From contig MU839122.1 in NCBI GenBank assembly GCA_030685235.1, positions 124,001 to 188,000 of the forward strand: a DNA stretch of 64,000 nt, read 5' to 3'. Position 1 is the stretch's first letter; each line of letters begins with the position of its first letter. Under the pieces are notes generated by a model. It saw only the letters and a list, made by a program, of their open reading frames with translations. It did not search any database and was not told the DNA's origin. Source of the DNA: Copromyces sp. CBS 386.78 (lineage: Eukaryota; Ascomycota; Sordariomycetes; Sordariales; Sordariaceae). This document shows, one piece after another, positions 11,763-23,227 of the stretch. The translations under genes were made by a program, and so were the position numbers.

Positions 11763-11825
11763 AACTGCAACTGCAACCCGACTGCAACTGCAACTGCAAC
11801 TGCAACAGCAACTGCAACTGCAAAG
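11763..11825. repeat. CTGCAA hexanucleotide microsatellite
   Basis: About nine near-perfect copies of CTGCAA, with one CCGA interruption and one CAG variant. Confidence 0.9.
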
Positions 11826-12134
11826 CAGACAGCCCCTTCCCGTCATGTTGTGATACTACCGTATGGCGTATGTACATGTACCTACCTTGGCCATGGGCAG
11901 AAAAGGGTACCTTAATTTTCTGAAACATTTAAATTCCGGTTTCTGTCGAGTTTTTTACATGCATATATGGTAGGTAAGGTACGTAGGCAGGTTGAAGGAA
12001 GGAAGGAAGGAACGGACGGGACGTGGGTAAGTTCCAGGTTGCCCTCTGTTTGCGGCACAACTACCTACAGTAAGGTTGAACGTACCTTAGCGGTATGGTA
12101 TGCAGCCAGCAAGTGCGGTGCGCTCTGCTTGATG

Positions 12135-12199
12135 CGGACGGACGGACGGACGGACGGACGTTTCTTTTCCATTCTCTCTCTCTCTCTATCTCTCTGTCT

Positions 12200-12264
<65 letters not shown>

Positions 12265-12270
12265 TCTCTG
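12135..12270. repeat. GGAC repeat followed by a long CT microsatellite
   Basis: Six GGAC copies (about 12,136-12,160) are followed by roughly 95 bp of almost pure CT dinucleotides with a few CTGT and CTAT interruptions. Open frames through it read only Leu/Ser and are not genes. Confidence 0.9.
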
Positions 12271-12900
12271 TCGTCGTCGATATTATCAGAAAGATCAATG
12301 CATCACGTCTGCGCTGTTCCTGTCTTATGCATCACTTGCGACACAGGGATAGAGAGAGGTACCTACTTCGGTTACGGTAACTTCCAGCGACATCTGGGTC
12401 TGGATTCCATTCCTCAATTGTTGGTTGGTTGGTCTTTTGTATGTCCTGTCAATCATGCGTGGAAATCAGGTTAGAGCACGCTTCCTTCCTTCGTTCCTTC
12501 CTTACGGAATGTGACAGCGCAGGGCAGGGCAGGGCAGTGCAGCTGCGGGAATCATGTCGGGAAGAAGATCTGTCCATCAGTTTCTTCTCTGCGCCGCTTG
12601 ACATGGAAAGACGAAGGAAGAGATGCGTGCACAAGACCGTTTGGGTGGGTGGGGAGTATTCGATGTTTCATTGACATCAAAATTAATCATCCTTCCATCA
12701 CTTCCCTCTCTCTCTCACTTCCCGTTTATCCTTCTCTTCCTTCCCCTGTCAATGGTGGTGGTATAAAATAGGTTATGGTATCCAAAACAAAACACACACA
12801 CGAAAAAAAGCACACAACTACAATCCAACCCAATCCAGTCCGCACCAACCCGCACAGCCATTCATTCATTCATCCAAGGCAGCACCAGCGGCAGCCAAGC

Positions 12901-14892
12901 TTAGATAAACAACTTATGGAACCACCTTCTCCATACGGGCCAAGTGGCCAACTGGGCCCTGTAAGCATTGATGGTGTCCCAGTCGTGCTCGCGACGGCCC
13001 GTGTCGACATCGATGTTCGCGACGGTCAGCCACTTGCCGCGCTTCCAGATGAAGCCGCCGATCCAGAAGACGATGACGACGGGGAGGGCCAGGTACTGGA
13101 TGAAGAAACCCTCGACGTTGTTGAAGCCGCCGCTGACGGGGCAGATGGCTACGTAGAACTGTTTTTGTTTGCAACACGTTAGTTGGGTATCGGGATATCG
13201 AGCGAAGCGAGGAGAAGAAAAAAAAGAAAAAAAAAAAGAGAGAGAGAGAGATAAATCGGGATGTCGAGCGAAGCGAGGAAAAGAAAAAAAAAAAAAAGAA
13301 AAAAAAAAGAGAGAGAGAGAGAAGCATACCTGAGCAATGAGCACCAACACCACCAGCACCAAACCCAACCACGACCCCAACACGCCCCCAGCCGCCTGGA
13401 ACGGGATCTCATCCAGGCTGTGGCCCTTGAGCGCCCACGCCTGGCGAAACCGGATATGGCTCAGGCAAATCGATCCCCACGTGAACAGCGCCGCCAGCCC
13501 GGACAGCGAAAGCAGCCAATCGAAAACGGTCGGGCCAGCAGCCGCCAAGTTGACGTAGGCCAGGGGTCCAAACGCAATGATGGCCAGCACGGAGAACAGC
13601 GGGCGGTTGGAGCGGTCCACGTAGGTGAAAAACTTGGGAGCGTACCCCTGCTGAGCCAAGGCCGTCAAGGTGCGCGAGCCGCCGTAGACGCACGAGACGC
13701 CCAGCGACAGGACAGATACGAGAATGACGACGTTCATGAAGGAGTCGAAGCCCGTGAGGTTGGCGTACTTGCCGACCAAGACAAAGGGGGAAGCGTTGAC
13801 GTTGATAAAGGGGTTAGCGCCCAGGAGATTCTCGTCGTCGTGGGGGATGAGCAGGCCGACGAAGAAGAGACCCAAGATGTAAAAGAGGGTGATGCGCCAG
13901 AAGACCTGCTTGATGGCGCCGGGCAGGGACTTGACGGGGTTTTTGGCCTCGGCGGCGGCGAGACCGACGAGCTCGGTGCCGGAGAAGGCGAAGGCGGCGG
14001 TGACGAAGCAGGAGCAGAAACCGCGGAAGCCGTTGGCGAAGGCGCCGGGGTTGTACCACAGCGCGGCGCCGGTGTAGTGGTCGTAGCGGGAGCCCTTGGG
14101 GCCGCCGCCGAGGACCATGACCAGGCAGATGATGAGGAAGACCACGGTGGCGCCGAGCTTGAAAGCCGACGCCCAGAATTCCTCTTCGGCGTAGCCGAGG
14201 GTGCCCCAGACGTTGACGAGGATAATTGCCACGAGGAAGATTGTGATCCAGACGGCTGTTTTTGTCAGGTGAGTTAACGCCCCTTTTCCAATTTTCTTTA
14301 ATTTTTTTTAATTTTTTTTGGGTCACCTAATTAACCAAAACACAGAAAGAAACTTACCAACGCTTATATCCTGATTCCAATAGCCAACGGTAAAGCCACA
14401 AACAGTAAGTTCCAGAGGCAGCACGATAGCCCACTGGAAGACGTAGTTCCAGCCCATGGCGAAGCCCCAAGACGGGTCGATGAAGCGAGTGGAGTAGGTA
14501 TAGAAACCACCGGTGACGGGATACATGACAGCGAGCTCACCCAGGGCGTAGACGACGTTGAACATCATGACGCCGATGATCATGAAATCGATCAGCAGCG
14601 AGGCAGGACCGCCATTGTGCAGGGCCTTGCCCGAACCGACAAAGAAACCAGCACCGATGGAGCCGCCGATGGCGATCATGTGCAGGTGGCGGGACTTGAG
14701 GGTGCGCTCGATCACGGTGCCGTCGCCGGGGTGGTAGCGGCGGGGCTTGAAGGAGTTGAGGTTGAGGCCGTTGCGTGTCATGAAGTCCTCCTGTGGGAGG
14801 TCCTCGGTGACGCCGACGCCGTAGGCCGGGGGAGGAGGAGTGACGACATGGGTCTCCTTTTCGTGGGAGCCGTCTTTTTCTATGTCGGACAT
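12901..14892 (-). CDS. Amino acid permease, yeast amino acid transporter (YAT) family
   Basis: Three exons, 14358..14892, 13330..14255 and 12901..13158, encode 572 residues. Donors are GTAAGT and GTATGC; the last intron has a CTAAC branch point. The cytosolic N-tail (about 70 residues) leads into the family signature SRHLHMIAIGGSIGAGFFVGS (about 77-97) at the first membrane helix. About twelve hydrophobic segments follow, with the conserved GTELVGLAAAEAKNPVKSLP block and the SRTLTALAQQGYAPKFF block typical of fungal Gap1/Agp1-like permeases. It should import amino acids by proton symport at the plasma membrane; substrate range cannot be read. An upstream in-frame ATG (15,009) would add a hydrophobic extension, but the ATG at 14,892 matches the family. 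The second intron is enlarged by an internal duplication. Confidence 0.93.
13194..13325. repeat. Tandem duplication inside a permease intron
   Basis: Two copies of a roughly 65-bp unit (TCGAGCGAAGCGAGG, then an A-rich run and a GA microsatellite) lie head to tail inside intron 2. They swell it to 171 bp and supply a very long purine tract on the plus strand (pyrimidine in the transcript). Neither copy contains a stop in the frame joining exons 2 and 3, so an unspliced reading stays open. Confidence 0.85.
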
Positions 14893-15716
14893 GGTGATTG
14901 AGGCTGATGTGATGGGTGGAAGGGAGGTGAGGAGGACGAGGGAAAGGAAAGAGGGACGGCGGAGCAGATGAGGAGAGGGGGCGAGAGCATAAAATACTGC
15001 TTTGAACACTCATGAGAACTCGAGCAACCAACCGTCGGCCCTGATGAGACTATTACCCCAACGAGCTGGCTGGCTGGCTGGCTGGGCTGGCGAGGTAGGA
15101 TCACATACATAGGGGTGGTTCAAAGGGGGAGGCGTCCTATCAGGAGGCAGATGGGCGACAGCGCCGCGGATTGCCTCAATGCCCTGCGGGAAGACTACCT
15201 AGAAAGATAGGGTAGGTGTCGTGTGTGTAGTGTAGGGGTGCCGCCAAGGTTCTTGGATTGCGGAGGTGGCCCCGGTTCAAGGGGATGCTACTGGGTAGGC
15301 GTCTCGGACGGTAGCCCCAGATTGGAAAGGCGTCAAAGTCTGAACAAGATAGGGTTGTCCGGGGCAAACACATGGCAAGTTCATGGTCGAGACAGTGGTC
15401 CAGATGCTGTGGGGAATGAATGGAAAGAGGAGTTCCACTCCGGTTACTCTTCTTCATCTTTTGGTTGCAACTGAGGGATCCGACAGCTCGGTGACTGTGT
15501 TGGGATGTGCTGAGGTGCCTGACATGCCTGGTAGGGTGGCATCGTGTACGGAAGTCAATGTATGACATAGGTCGGATATAAAACTGGTCCGAGCTCTCAG
15601 CTGCAACCAAGTGTCGACCATTTTACATCAACGCCTCTACTACAACTTCCCTTATCCTTTTTATTCTTTAGCCTTTTCTTTTTCCTTTTACCTTTTACCC
15701 TTTTCCTCTTTCCCCT
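14893..15716. other. Upstream region of the permease
   Basis: Holds the permease promoter. A short CTGG repeat lies at about 15,066-15,090. No gene is supported. Confidence 0.5.
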
Positions 15717-16168
15717 TATTATCATCACTATTATCATCACTATTATCATTACCCTTATCATTACTCTTATCATTACCCTTAACATCACCCTTAACATCAC
15801 CCTTATTATCACTATTATCATCACTATTATCATCACTCTTATTATCACTCTTATCATCACTCTTATCATCACTCTTATCATCACTCTTATTATCACTCTT
15901 ATCATCACTCTTATCATCACTCTTATCATCACTCTTATCATCACTCTTATCATCACTCTTATCATCACCATTATCATCACCATTATCATCACCATTATCA
16001 TCACCATTATCATCACCCTTATCATTACCCTTATCATCACTCTTATCATCACCATTATCATCACCATTATCATCACCCTTATCATTACCCATATCATCAC
16101 CCTTATCATCACCCATATCATCACCCATATCATCACTCTTATCATCACCCTTATTATCACCCTTATTA
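15717..16168. repeat. 12-bp minisatellite (TTATCATCACTC type)
   Basis: About 37 tandem copies of a 12-bp unit with consensus TTATCATCACYC, with point variants (ACCATT, ACCCTT, ATTATC). Because the unit is a multiple of three, three of the six frames stay open and read tetrapeptides such as LLSS, DDKS and MIRV. These are by-products, not genes. An inverted-type version lies at 16,390-16,450 (GATGATAATAATAG, GTGATGATG). Between them a 16-bp word (ATAGTGCAAATGGACC) occurs twice, at about 16,191 and 16,246. Confidence 0.95.
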
Positions 16169-19100
16169 CGAAGTACTAAAATTTAAAGTGATAGTGCAAA
16201 TGGACCTTAGCGTCCTTCTCCAATTTTTTAAATTAGGGTAAGGTAATAGTGCAAATGGACCCTCCTTAGAAGAGAAAGAGAGAGAAAAAAGAGAGAAAAG
16301 AAAAGGGAAGAAAAAAAAGAAAAAAAAGGAGGGGAAAGGAAAGGGAAAAGGGAAAAGGGAAAAAGGGAAAAAGGGAAAAAGGAAAAGGAGAAGATGATAA
16401 TAATAGTAATGATAATAGTGATGATGATGGTGATGATGATGGTGTTGGTGGTAATGTATTACTAAGGTACCCTTCGGTGCGAGCCTAGTACCCGCAGCTG
16501 GCAGGAAACTTTTTTCAACGAAACTTTGGATATCCGACCTACGTTATACATTGACTTCCGTAATCATATGTACTTAGTGTATTCTTTGCTGCTGATCCTT
16601 CTCGGCAGATTGGTGTTTCTTTGATCCTCTGCTGCTCCCCAAGATACTTCCTCTAGGTACACTTGTAAAGTCCAACTGTCAACTGAGGCAAGTGCTTACT
16701 TTGGAGGTCTTGGTCTTCTTGGTGTCGCTTGACAGCTTCCGCACTGGGACAAGCCGGCGTCATGGGGCGAGAGATTTCAAAGGGATTTCATCCGTGTGTG
16801 GCTGGTTTCATTGCATGCGGCTCTTGGCGGGCAATCCAGGTCCTCAACACCTGTACCCGGTGGGCCCAGTCGCCTGGGACTCCACTGGACACCTGGTGCT
16901 CAATGAAACCACAAAATGCGGGGAAGCGAAATTGGATCCACTTCCCCGGCTTCCTCGAGGAAAGAGTATCCAACCAAGAACACCAAGACGTCCCAAGCTT
17001 CTTGCTTATCTCGGGAGAGTGGACTCGGTGGAACTCGCTGTTTCCACAATTACGGAGTCGTCGATAGCATAAATCGACGACAATGTCACAGTTATCAACA
17101 ACTCTATCTGAATTTGAGAAAGGAACGTCCAAGACACACCACCGAATCATCACCAACAAAGAAAACCACCAGCGTCGGTTGAACGAGGCAAAGTACATGG
17201 TTCGGTGCCGATTCCTATGCCGTTCGATATTCAACGTCAGCCGCACTATTCCGCTCTCTCTCCCGGTCTCTACTACCGGACAAACAGCAGCAATTCTCCA
17301 AAATCCGAGCCAGTGAATGCGACCGACCGTGAGGGGGCGACCGGAAAGTACATGATACATCCCTCACGTGTCCCACCCAATCAATGCCTTGGTCGAAGCA
17401 CACAGCAAGCCCTGTCACGCACCACTGTGGCGCTAACGGGGCACTAACAACTATTGGGCTGACCTGCGTCGACACTTGACTTTTGTTCACCACTTTGTTG
17501 TCCGATTCAATTCAATGTTGCTTCTTGGGTATTGCTTTGTCTTGAAGATACGCGGAAAATCACTTCCTTCTCTGTCCACATGTTTCCTTGGCCCTCTTAC
17601 TCTGCTGATCCATCACTCGTCCCGTTGCGCGTTCGTTATGGACGCACATATTACCACCAGGAAGATCATCAATTCCATTTCTGCTCAACGTCTGACTCCC
17701 GTCTCTCCGGGCCGCGGTACCCGCGAGTCAGACAGATCAGGCAGATCAGGCAGACCACGCAGACCAAGCGGTTCAAGACCGAGCCAAGCATGGCTATGCT
17801 ACTCTCCTCCTCCTTGAAGGCCGCCCCTCCCCCCCATGCCAGCCGGCGCGGCGCCAAGTTGCTTGTGACCGCTGCGAACGTGTTGATGTCCGGGGAGAAA
17901 TGCTCGAAAAAAAAAAGAAGAAGAAGAAGAAAAAGAGGAGAAGCGGATGGTTTTGGCGGCACAGCGCTCGGCAACTGGAACAGCCCGGGAATGTCTTGCC
18001 ATCCTTAGTAAAGTATTATCGGTTCATCAGTCGAGTTCAGGTTGTCTACAGTACCATCCATGTGTGTGCTAGTGCTCAATGGTCGTTATTTAGGTAGCTG
18101 GGCGCCGAGTTGTTGCCCCCCCCTTCCTTTTTTTTTTCTTTTTCTCTCTGCCGTCGAGACTCGAGACTTGAGACACTGCCCATTGCCCGTCACGCCATCT
18201 GCTTCCGAAAGGAGTTCATGTCGGGTGCTCGATATCACCCCCAAGAGTTAGTCAGTCCATCCTGCGACAGAACAAAGCTGTGGTGCTGGTTCTCAACAAT
18301 CACTCGGCGCGTTCACCATCGTGTTCTATCCATCAGCCGTGATCTAGCACCAGGACGACGATACCTAGGTACCTTATGCATGGGGCTCTTAGTCTCGTAA
18401 AAAGGGGGTGATGCGATTTCCAGCCTTCCGTGGGAATGGAAACTTCTTCCAAGGCTTCCAGAATGGAAGATAAAACGCATCATGGTAATCGTGGGGTGAC
18501 ACAGGAACTTGGACCCAAACCGAAGGCATCATCTGGTACTTCGTACCTGCATCTGTCGCTGTCATCACGCCACCAAGTCTCCAACAACCGAGATCTGTTT
18601 GTTGGTTACCTCCCATTCATCGGGAAATGCGCAACCCTCATTGACATCATCAACACACTTTCACGCACATTATACCCAACCAACCAGCCTACCCACCCAC
18701 CCGTCTTCGAGACAAGTGGGAAGGTGCAATGTGCGGATTGGAAGGAGGGGTATTACACCTAGTTTCCGGGGGTTTCTCTTCTTCTACTTTTCTTCTAATC
18801 AACCATCACCTTGCCTAAAAGATCCAGTTCCAACCCCAAGCGAGTTGCACAAGGTTGGTTGATTGCTGCTTTTCGTTATCATACACGAGCTGTCGATCGA
18901 ATCTATCACAATGGAAGCCCTTCCTTCGTTACACACTCGTCTTGATTACCGAGTTATCGCGAGTAGCGGGGTTGGCACCATTGCAGCTGAGAATACTGAA
19001 ACGTTTGAAAGGGTCTGAGAGGGTAACGGCAAGTACCAAAGCAAATCATGTATTCTCTCTCTCTTTCTCTCTCTCTCTCTTAACGAATGGCATGCAAAAC

Positions 19101-19221
19101 GATACCAAGACAGAACAAAACACAGCTGAGAGGCTCAATCAACCCAGCTCTCTTCATTTCCATCACCAAAGAACGGACAAGGAGATCGGGGAGCAGGGTT
19201 GGTCCCCCTCCCTTCCCCGTC

Positions 19222-19256
<35 letters not shown>

Positions 19257-19434
19257 CCTACAGAAACAACACCCATGATAAATAAAATAAACGACGAAAA
19301 AGAAGCAAAACCTCAAAACAACCAGGCGCCTTCCTCCTCCCACCCACGTCTTCAACTTCCCCCCACTCCTCATTCTCTACATACCTTACCTCCGACGACA
19401 CCCCTTCCCCCCTTTACCCGCCATGTCCACCTAC
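16169..19434. other. Long intergenic region
   Basis: More than 3 kb without a gene I can support. It contains a purine-rich block (16,264-16,395), the inverted part of the minisatellite, a GAA/AAG run near 17,907-17,940, a CT microsatellite near 19,051-19,080 and a run of 29 A at 19,226-19,254. Open frames of 100-190 codons exist on both strands but overlap each other and lack signal peptides, domains or intron signals in sensible places. Confidence 0.5.
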
Positions 19435-20085
19435 CTAATACCCCTTAGCCCTATACAACCCCCACCGCATCCCGTACTCGTCCCCCTCAAAGTGCGTACT
19501 AGGGCACTGCGTGTCCCCATAACTGCCCACCTTGCCGCCCCGGGTGCCAAACAAGTCGATGCTCTTCTGGATCCACTCGGCAATGTCCAGATCCCCCACC
19601 AGCGTCTGCAGCGCCGGCGGCACCCCGTCCGTCGACTCGATCCCCAGCGCGCACGACCCGTGCGAAACCAAGGTCCGCTGCGACCCCGTCATGTAGTGCC
19701 ATTTGCCCCCCTTGGGCGCGATGTTCCGGATGATGACTCGGCAGTCGTCTATCCACGGGGATCCGTCCGACGTGGCGTTGAAGAACCCCCCGCCGCGGCA
19801 GTAGTCTTGGTTGCCGCCGCCCCGCTTGGTGATGGTGGCGAGGCCGGTGACGGATGGGGAGGATGGGTTGGGAGAGGACCAGCGCTTTTTGGGTGAAGGT
19901 GGCGGCAGGGAGGAGAAGAAGGCGATGGCGGGGTCGTTGGGGTCGTTATCGGAGGAGGTGGAGGTGTGGTAGGTGATGTCGTCGGCGACGGGGGCGGGAG
20001 AAGCGGCGGTGGGGGCGGCGGTGATGAGGGTGAGGAAGGAGGAGGAGGTGAGGAGGAAGGTGAGGAGGTTGGTTGGGAGTTGCAT
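19435..20085 (-). CDS. Secreted Hce2/Ecp2-like cysteine protein
   Basis: A single-exon frame of 216 residues. Residues 1 to about 24 form a signal peptide (basic-poor start, LLTFLLTSSSFLTLI core, TAA-P cleavage region). A Thr/Ser/Pro-rich spacer follows, with KR pairs at 67-68 and 87-88 that suit Kex2 processing. The mature domain (about 92-200) has four cysteines, at 96, 115, 145 and 194. It carries the pattern C-x4-FFNATSDGSPWIDDC, then a Trp, 'LVSHGSCALGI' and 'VGDLDI', which fits the Hce2 domain (homologues of Cladosporium fulvum Ecp2, annotated as putative necrosis-inducing factor). Hce2 proteins occur widely in saprotrophs too, so a role in plant interaction is not implied; antagonism or wall association is equally possible. 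The 5' side has no frame-consistent alternative start with a better signal peptide. Confidence 0.8.
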   Translation of the reverse strand: MQLPTNLLTFLLTSSSFLTLITAAPTAASPAPVADDITYHTSTSSDNDPNDPAIAFFSSLPPPSPKKRWSSPNPSSPSVTGLATITKRGGGNQDYCRGGGFFNATSDGSPWIDDCRVIIRNIAPKGGKWHYMTGSQRTLVSHGSCALGIESTDGVPPALQTLVGDLDIAEWIQKSIDLFGTRGGKVGSYGDTQCPSTHFEGDEYGMRWGLYRAKGY

Positions 20086-20655
20086 TTTCGCGGTTGATTG
20101 AGTTTGGGGATTCTTTTTTTCCTTTTTTTTTGGGTCTCTTTGTTTGTCCGTCAAGGTGTCTATCAAATGAGTGTGCGATGTTATTCAGCAGAATAGACAG
20201 ACCATTCTCTCGGGAGGGAAAAAAAGTTCTCACCAGAGGGGTTTTATCCTTGCGCATGGTTGAAGGGATATTTGATATCATCTTTGAACTCAAAGTCTTA
20301 GGATTGTTGTTATTTTGGGCAAGGGGGAACTATGGCAAGAGCGGCATGGAGCGGCATGAGAGGCAGGTGGCTCAGGGGTGAACAAAGAGGTTTGGCCGGC
20401 CGTTGAAGGTCCATTGTTTGAGATGCCCAAAGGGACATTTCTGGGCCTTCGTGCGAATGACCAAGGCACCGTGTTTTAAGATTGTGTGGTTGGAATTTTG
20501 ACTTGCGGGTTTGATGTCAGTCAAGGGCGCATGTTTGATGATGGTCATGCTTTGAGTAATGCGGATGATGGGGAATTTGACGATGTTCGGATACTGCGGC
20601 ACCTCGAAGTTCAATCTGAAGAAACTCGGAAGGTCAGTGCTTGGTGCTACAAGTC
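20086..20655. other. Intergenic region
   Basis: Upstream of the Hce2-like gene; contains homopolymer T/A tracts near the leader. No gene is supported. Confidence 0.5.
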
Positions 20656-21480
20656 TCAGCGGGACTGAACACAACCTGGGCTCCAAATCTGGTGACTTCC
20701 TTGACCAGTACTTTTTAGTGTCCGGGGATCGGCATTTTCATGTCGAGGTGTTTGGCAGTCGCTGGATTTCCTGGAGGAAGGGAAAGTGCGAACGGGGTCC
20801 TTGCATCCACCAAGGATCCATTCTGTCAATAGCGTTATCGGGTACATCGTTCCTTCTTTCTTTCCGGCATTCAATTCCTCCCCAGGGGCATCTTCACCTT
20901 CGGGTAATGGCATCAACGTTTGTTCTTTCCATTTCTTCCCAATCTTCCACCATCTTCCCCTTCCGTTCCAGTGGGAATTTACTGCGCAAGTCCAGTCCCT
21001 CAATTTACTCGCCTCGTCCCCATCCCCTCCCTTCAACATATACCCAAAATACACCTGATACAGCTGCGTCTCCGTCTTATCCCAGCACTTGAACTTTTCT
21101 TCCAGCTCGAACCCCTGCGCGTTGATAAGCTGCTGCTTGCCGCCCGCCTCCCTGGGCATGTCGTTGATGGCCTTGACGCCCGCCAGGTACGTGCGCTCGG
21201 TCGGGGCCAGTTGTGGTAGAGGGGGGCTGGGTGTTGAACTTGAGGTTCACGCAGAGGTTATTTCGTTAGCTGCTTTTCTTCTGGCATGTCCCCCTTGATG
21301 TTCCGTCTTGTTGGAATCTTGGCCATTTGGAAGTTGGCCGACTGGTACGCAGTTGGTGACTTCTCCGGTCTTGATGTCAACGACATCGACGCAGCCGATG
21401 AGTTTAGGATCGGGATTTGCTGAGACCGTGACGGCCGCGGCAATGACAGCGAGGATGGACCTCAATGTTTCGGGCAGCAT
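20656..21480 (-). pseudogene. Secreted protein gene, apparently frameshifted
   Basis: The 5' part (ATG at 21,480) encodes a clear signal peptide (MLPETLRSILAVIAAAVTVSA) followed by 'DPKLIGCVDVVDIKTGEV' and then reaches TGA at 21,247. The 3' part (about 20,830-21,200) is strongly coding-like (LAGVKAINDMPREAGGKQQL, 'FKCWDKTETQLYQVYFGY', 'DWTCAVNSHW'). Between them, at about 21,195-21,260, codon choice switches to a different frame reading NLCVNLKFNTQPP, and then back within about 15 codons near a run of six C. No intron with good donor and acceptor resolves this, so small indels are the simpler explanation. Either it is a pseudogene or its introns are unusual. The family was not recognised; extracellular location is inferred from the signal peptide. 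Confidence 0.5.
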
Positions 21481-22053
21481 GCTGCATGGGGGGAAAAGAT
21501 TGAAAGTGCTGACGATGGCTTAGGTGACAGGAAGTCCGTAATTTGAATTGAGGTACTGATACACCTTATACCAGTTGTGGGAAACAAGGCGCTATTCAGA
21601 ACCTATTCAGGTCGGTTTCTTTCTATACCGGACAATGGGTATTGACTCGTGCCAGGCAAACTCTCAAGTCGCAAACAACCTATTCCCTGAGTAACACCTA
21701 TTTATAGGTATCTGAGCAGTAACAGTCAACAGATCCTATGAGCAAACGACCAAGTTCTCCAACAACGGACGGGTGTGGCTTGCACGGATAGCGGCCGCTA
21801 CAAACCGATGAGCAATCAGTTAAGGACTCGTGTCGGCAAGAACAATCACGACAAGGAAACAAGCTGAGATGGATGCACCCCTACATAATACACCCCGCTC
21901 ATTCCCCCCTTTCCAACCCTCAAACTAGGTACTCTCTCAATCCTTCTCACTCGCAAGCTCTTCAGCCTGGTCCCCTTTAAACTCCCCATCCTCCAACCCT
22001 AAACCTGTCTGTCCCTATCCCATCACCCTTTCATCCCGCCGCCCGTCCGTCAC
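21481..22053. other. Intergenic region
   Basis: Pyrimidine-rich plus strand towards the right end (CCCC/TTCC runs). No gene is supported. Confidence 0.45.
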
Positions 22054-22747
22054 TTACTCACCCCCCTTCTTACCTCCCCCCATCACCTCCCTAACTCCCC
22101 TCCAATAACAAACCCACAAAGCATACCCCCGACAGTACTCACACCCCGGCCACCGAAACGGATCCGAGCCATGGAGGTCCTCGTGTTCCTGCATCTCCGC
22201 AGCTTCAAAACTAGGCGGTGGCTCTCTGGGTGTTACATGTCGACACGGGGAGATGAGAGCTGCCCCGAGATTGAGAAGGTCTGCGTAGGATGGAAGGTTC
22301 AGATCGGCGCTGGATGAGAGAGCTGTGTAAAGCGGGGGTGCACATGGGGCGTTGTCGGAAGTTTGGGGTGATGGTGGTGGTCGGCGGGTGGGACATGGTG
22401 GGGAGTTTCGAGTGGGATCGTGGTGTCTGCCGAAGAGCTGGTCGAGTTGGTTTAAGCATGAGGCGAGGCGGGCGTTGATGTTGATAGTGGTAGTGGTGGT
22501 TAGGATGGAAGGTGAGGGTGGAATCGAGGTTGAGGTTGAAGTTAAGTGTGAGGCCCAGCTACAGCTTCAATGTTGAGGCTGGTCTAGTAGTGGTGGTGGG
22601 TTGTAGCCATGGGTTTGGCGATGAGAGGTCGGGTTGTAATTTCTCGCGGGGGTCATGGTGGTATAAGGCAAGTGGTTGAGACATGGTGTGACCTTTGGGT
22701 AGGAGATGTCGTTGTCGACGGGTGGGGAGACAGCACAAGATGCCCAT
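22054..22747 (-). CDS. Small protein gene of unresolved exon structure
   Basis: The minus-strand ATG at 22,747 opens with MGILCCLPTRRQRHLLP, an N-terminus suited to N-myristoylation (Gly2) and palmitoylation (CysCys), followed by basic residues. That frame ends at 22,559. Another minus frame is open from 22,566 to the stop at 22,054 (170 codons) but has no Met near its start. Its last part is coding-like: NLPSYADLLNLGAALISPC, 'HVTPREPPPSFEAAEMQEHE', 'DPFRWPGCEYCRGYALWVCYW'. The two parts are probably exons of one gene, with an intron ending near 22,560-22,570, but I could not find a donor that gives the right phase. CEYC could be part of a metal site. No family was recognised. Confidence 0.45.
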
Positions 22748-23227
22748 GGTGGATTTTCTTTTGCTGTTTGTTAGTAGGGCGGCGTTGATGGTCGGGTATG
22801 AAACTGAAATGAACGGACGGAGCATCCGAGATTGAGACTGGACCTGTGCAACATCGAACTCCGACGAAGATATATACCTACCTACATCTTGTTAAAACCG
22901 ACAAGAAGCATCTGAAAAATGCCTTGGCTGAAAGTCAAAGTTATCTCGTCGCGTTGTTTTCCACGTTCGGTAACCAAGTCCATGTGCCGATAACACAACC
23001 GAGAAGGACCATCATTCAATGTTATCAAGTATAGTGCGGCGCAGTCGTCCTCATTGATCTATTGGTCAATCACATTGCCAAAGTTCTATAATATAGGGGA
23101 TCGGCACACATAGAACGCACCGAACATTCGCAGTGCTTTCCGTTTTGGGACACCGCGACAAGCATTACTGTTAATCTGGGGGTGCAGGTAACGGTACCAG
23201 CGTGGTGCGGTTCGTTGTAAGCAAACA
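22748..23227. other. Intergenic region
   Basis: No gene is supported between the small gene and the left arm of the inverted-repeat element. Confidence 0.45.

Larger units (their letters stand above)
10587..12900. other. Repeat-rich intergenic region
   Basis: A 2.3-kb stretch without a supported gene. It holds several simple repeats (listed separately), scattered GGTACCT-type motifs and an AT-richer 3' flank of the F-box-like gene. Open frames here are short or made of repeat sequence. Confidence 0.55.

Noticed and set aside
12095..12352. Leu/Ser-repeat frame
   Set aside because: Produced by the CT microsatellite.
13261..14277. 338-codon plus-strand frame
   Set aside because: Antisense of the permease exons; charged, repeat-like composition and no start context.
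15611..16186. Long frames of Leu/Ser, Asp/Lys or Met/Ile repeats
   Set aside because: Direct products of a 12-bp minisatellite, open in several frames at once.
16692..17360. Overlapping frames of 112-190 codons on both strands
   Set aside because: No family signal, no intron logic, mutually overlapping.
19226..19254. Run of 29 A as a retroposed poly(A) tail
   Set aside because: No upstream retroposed body or target duplication seen; simple homopolymers are common in this window.
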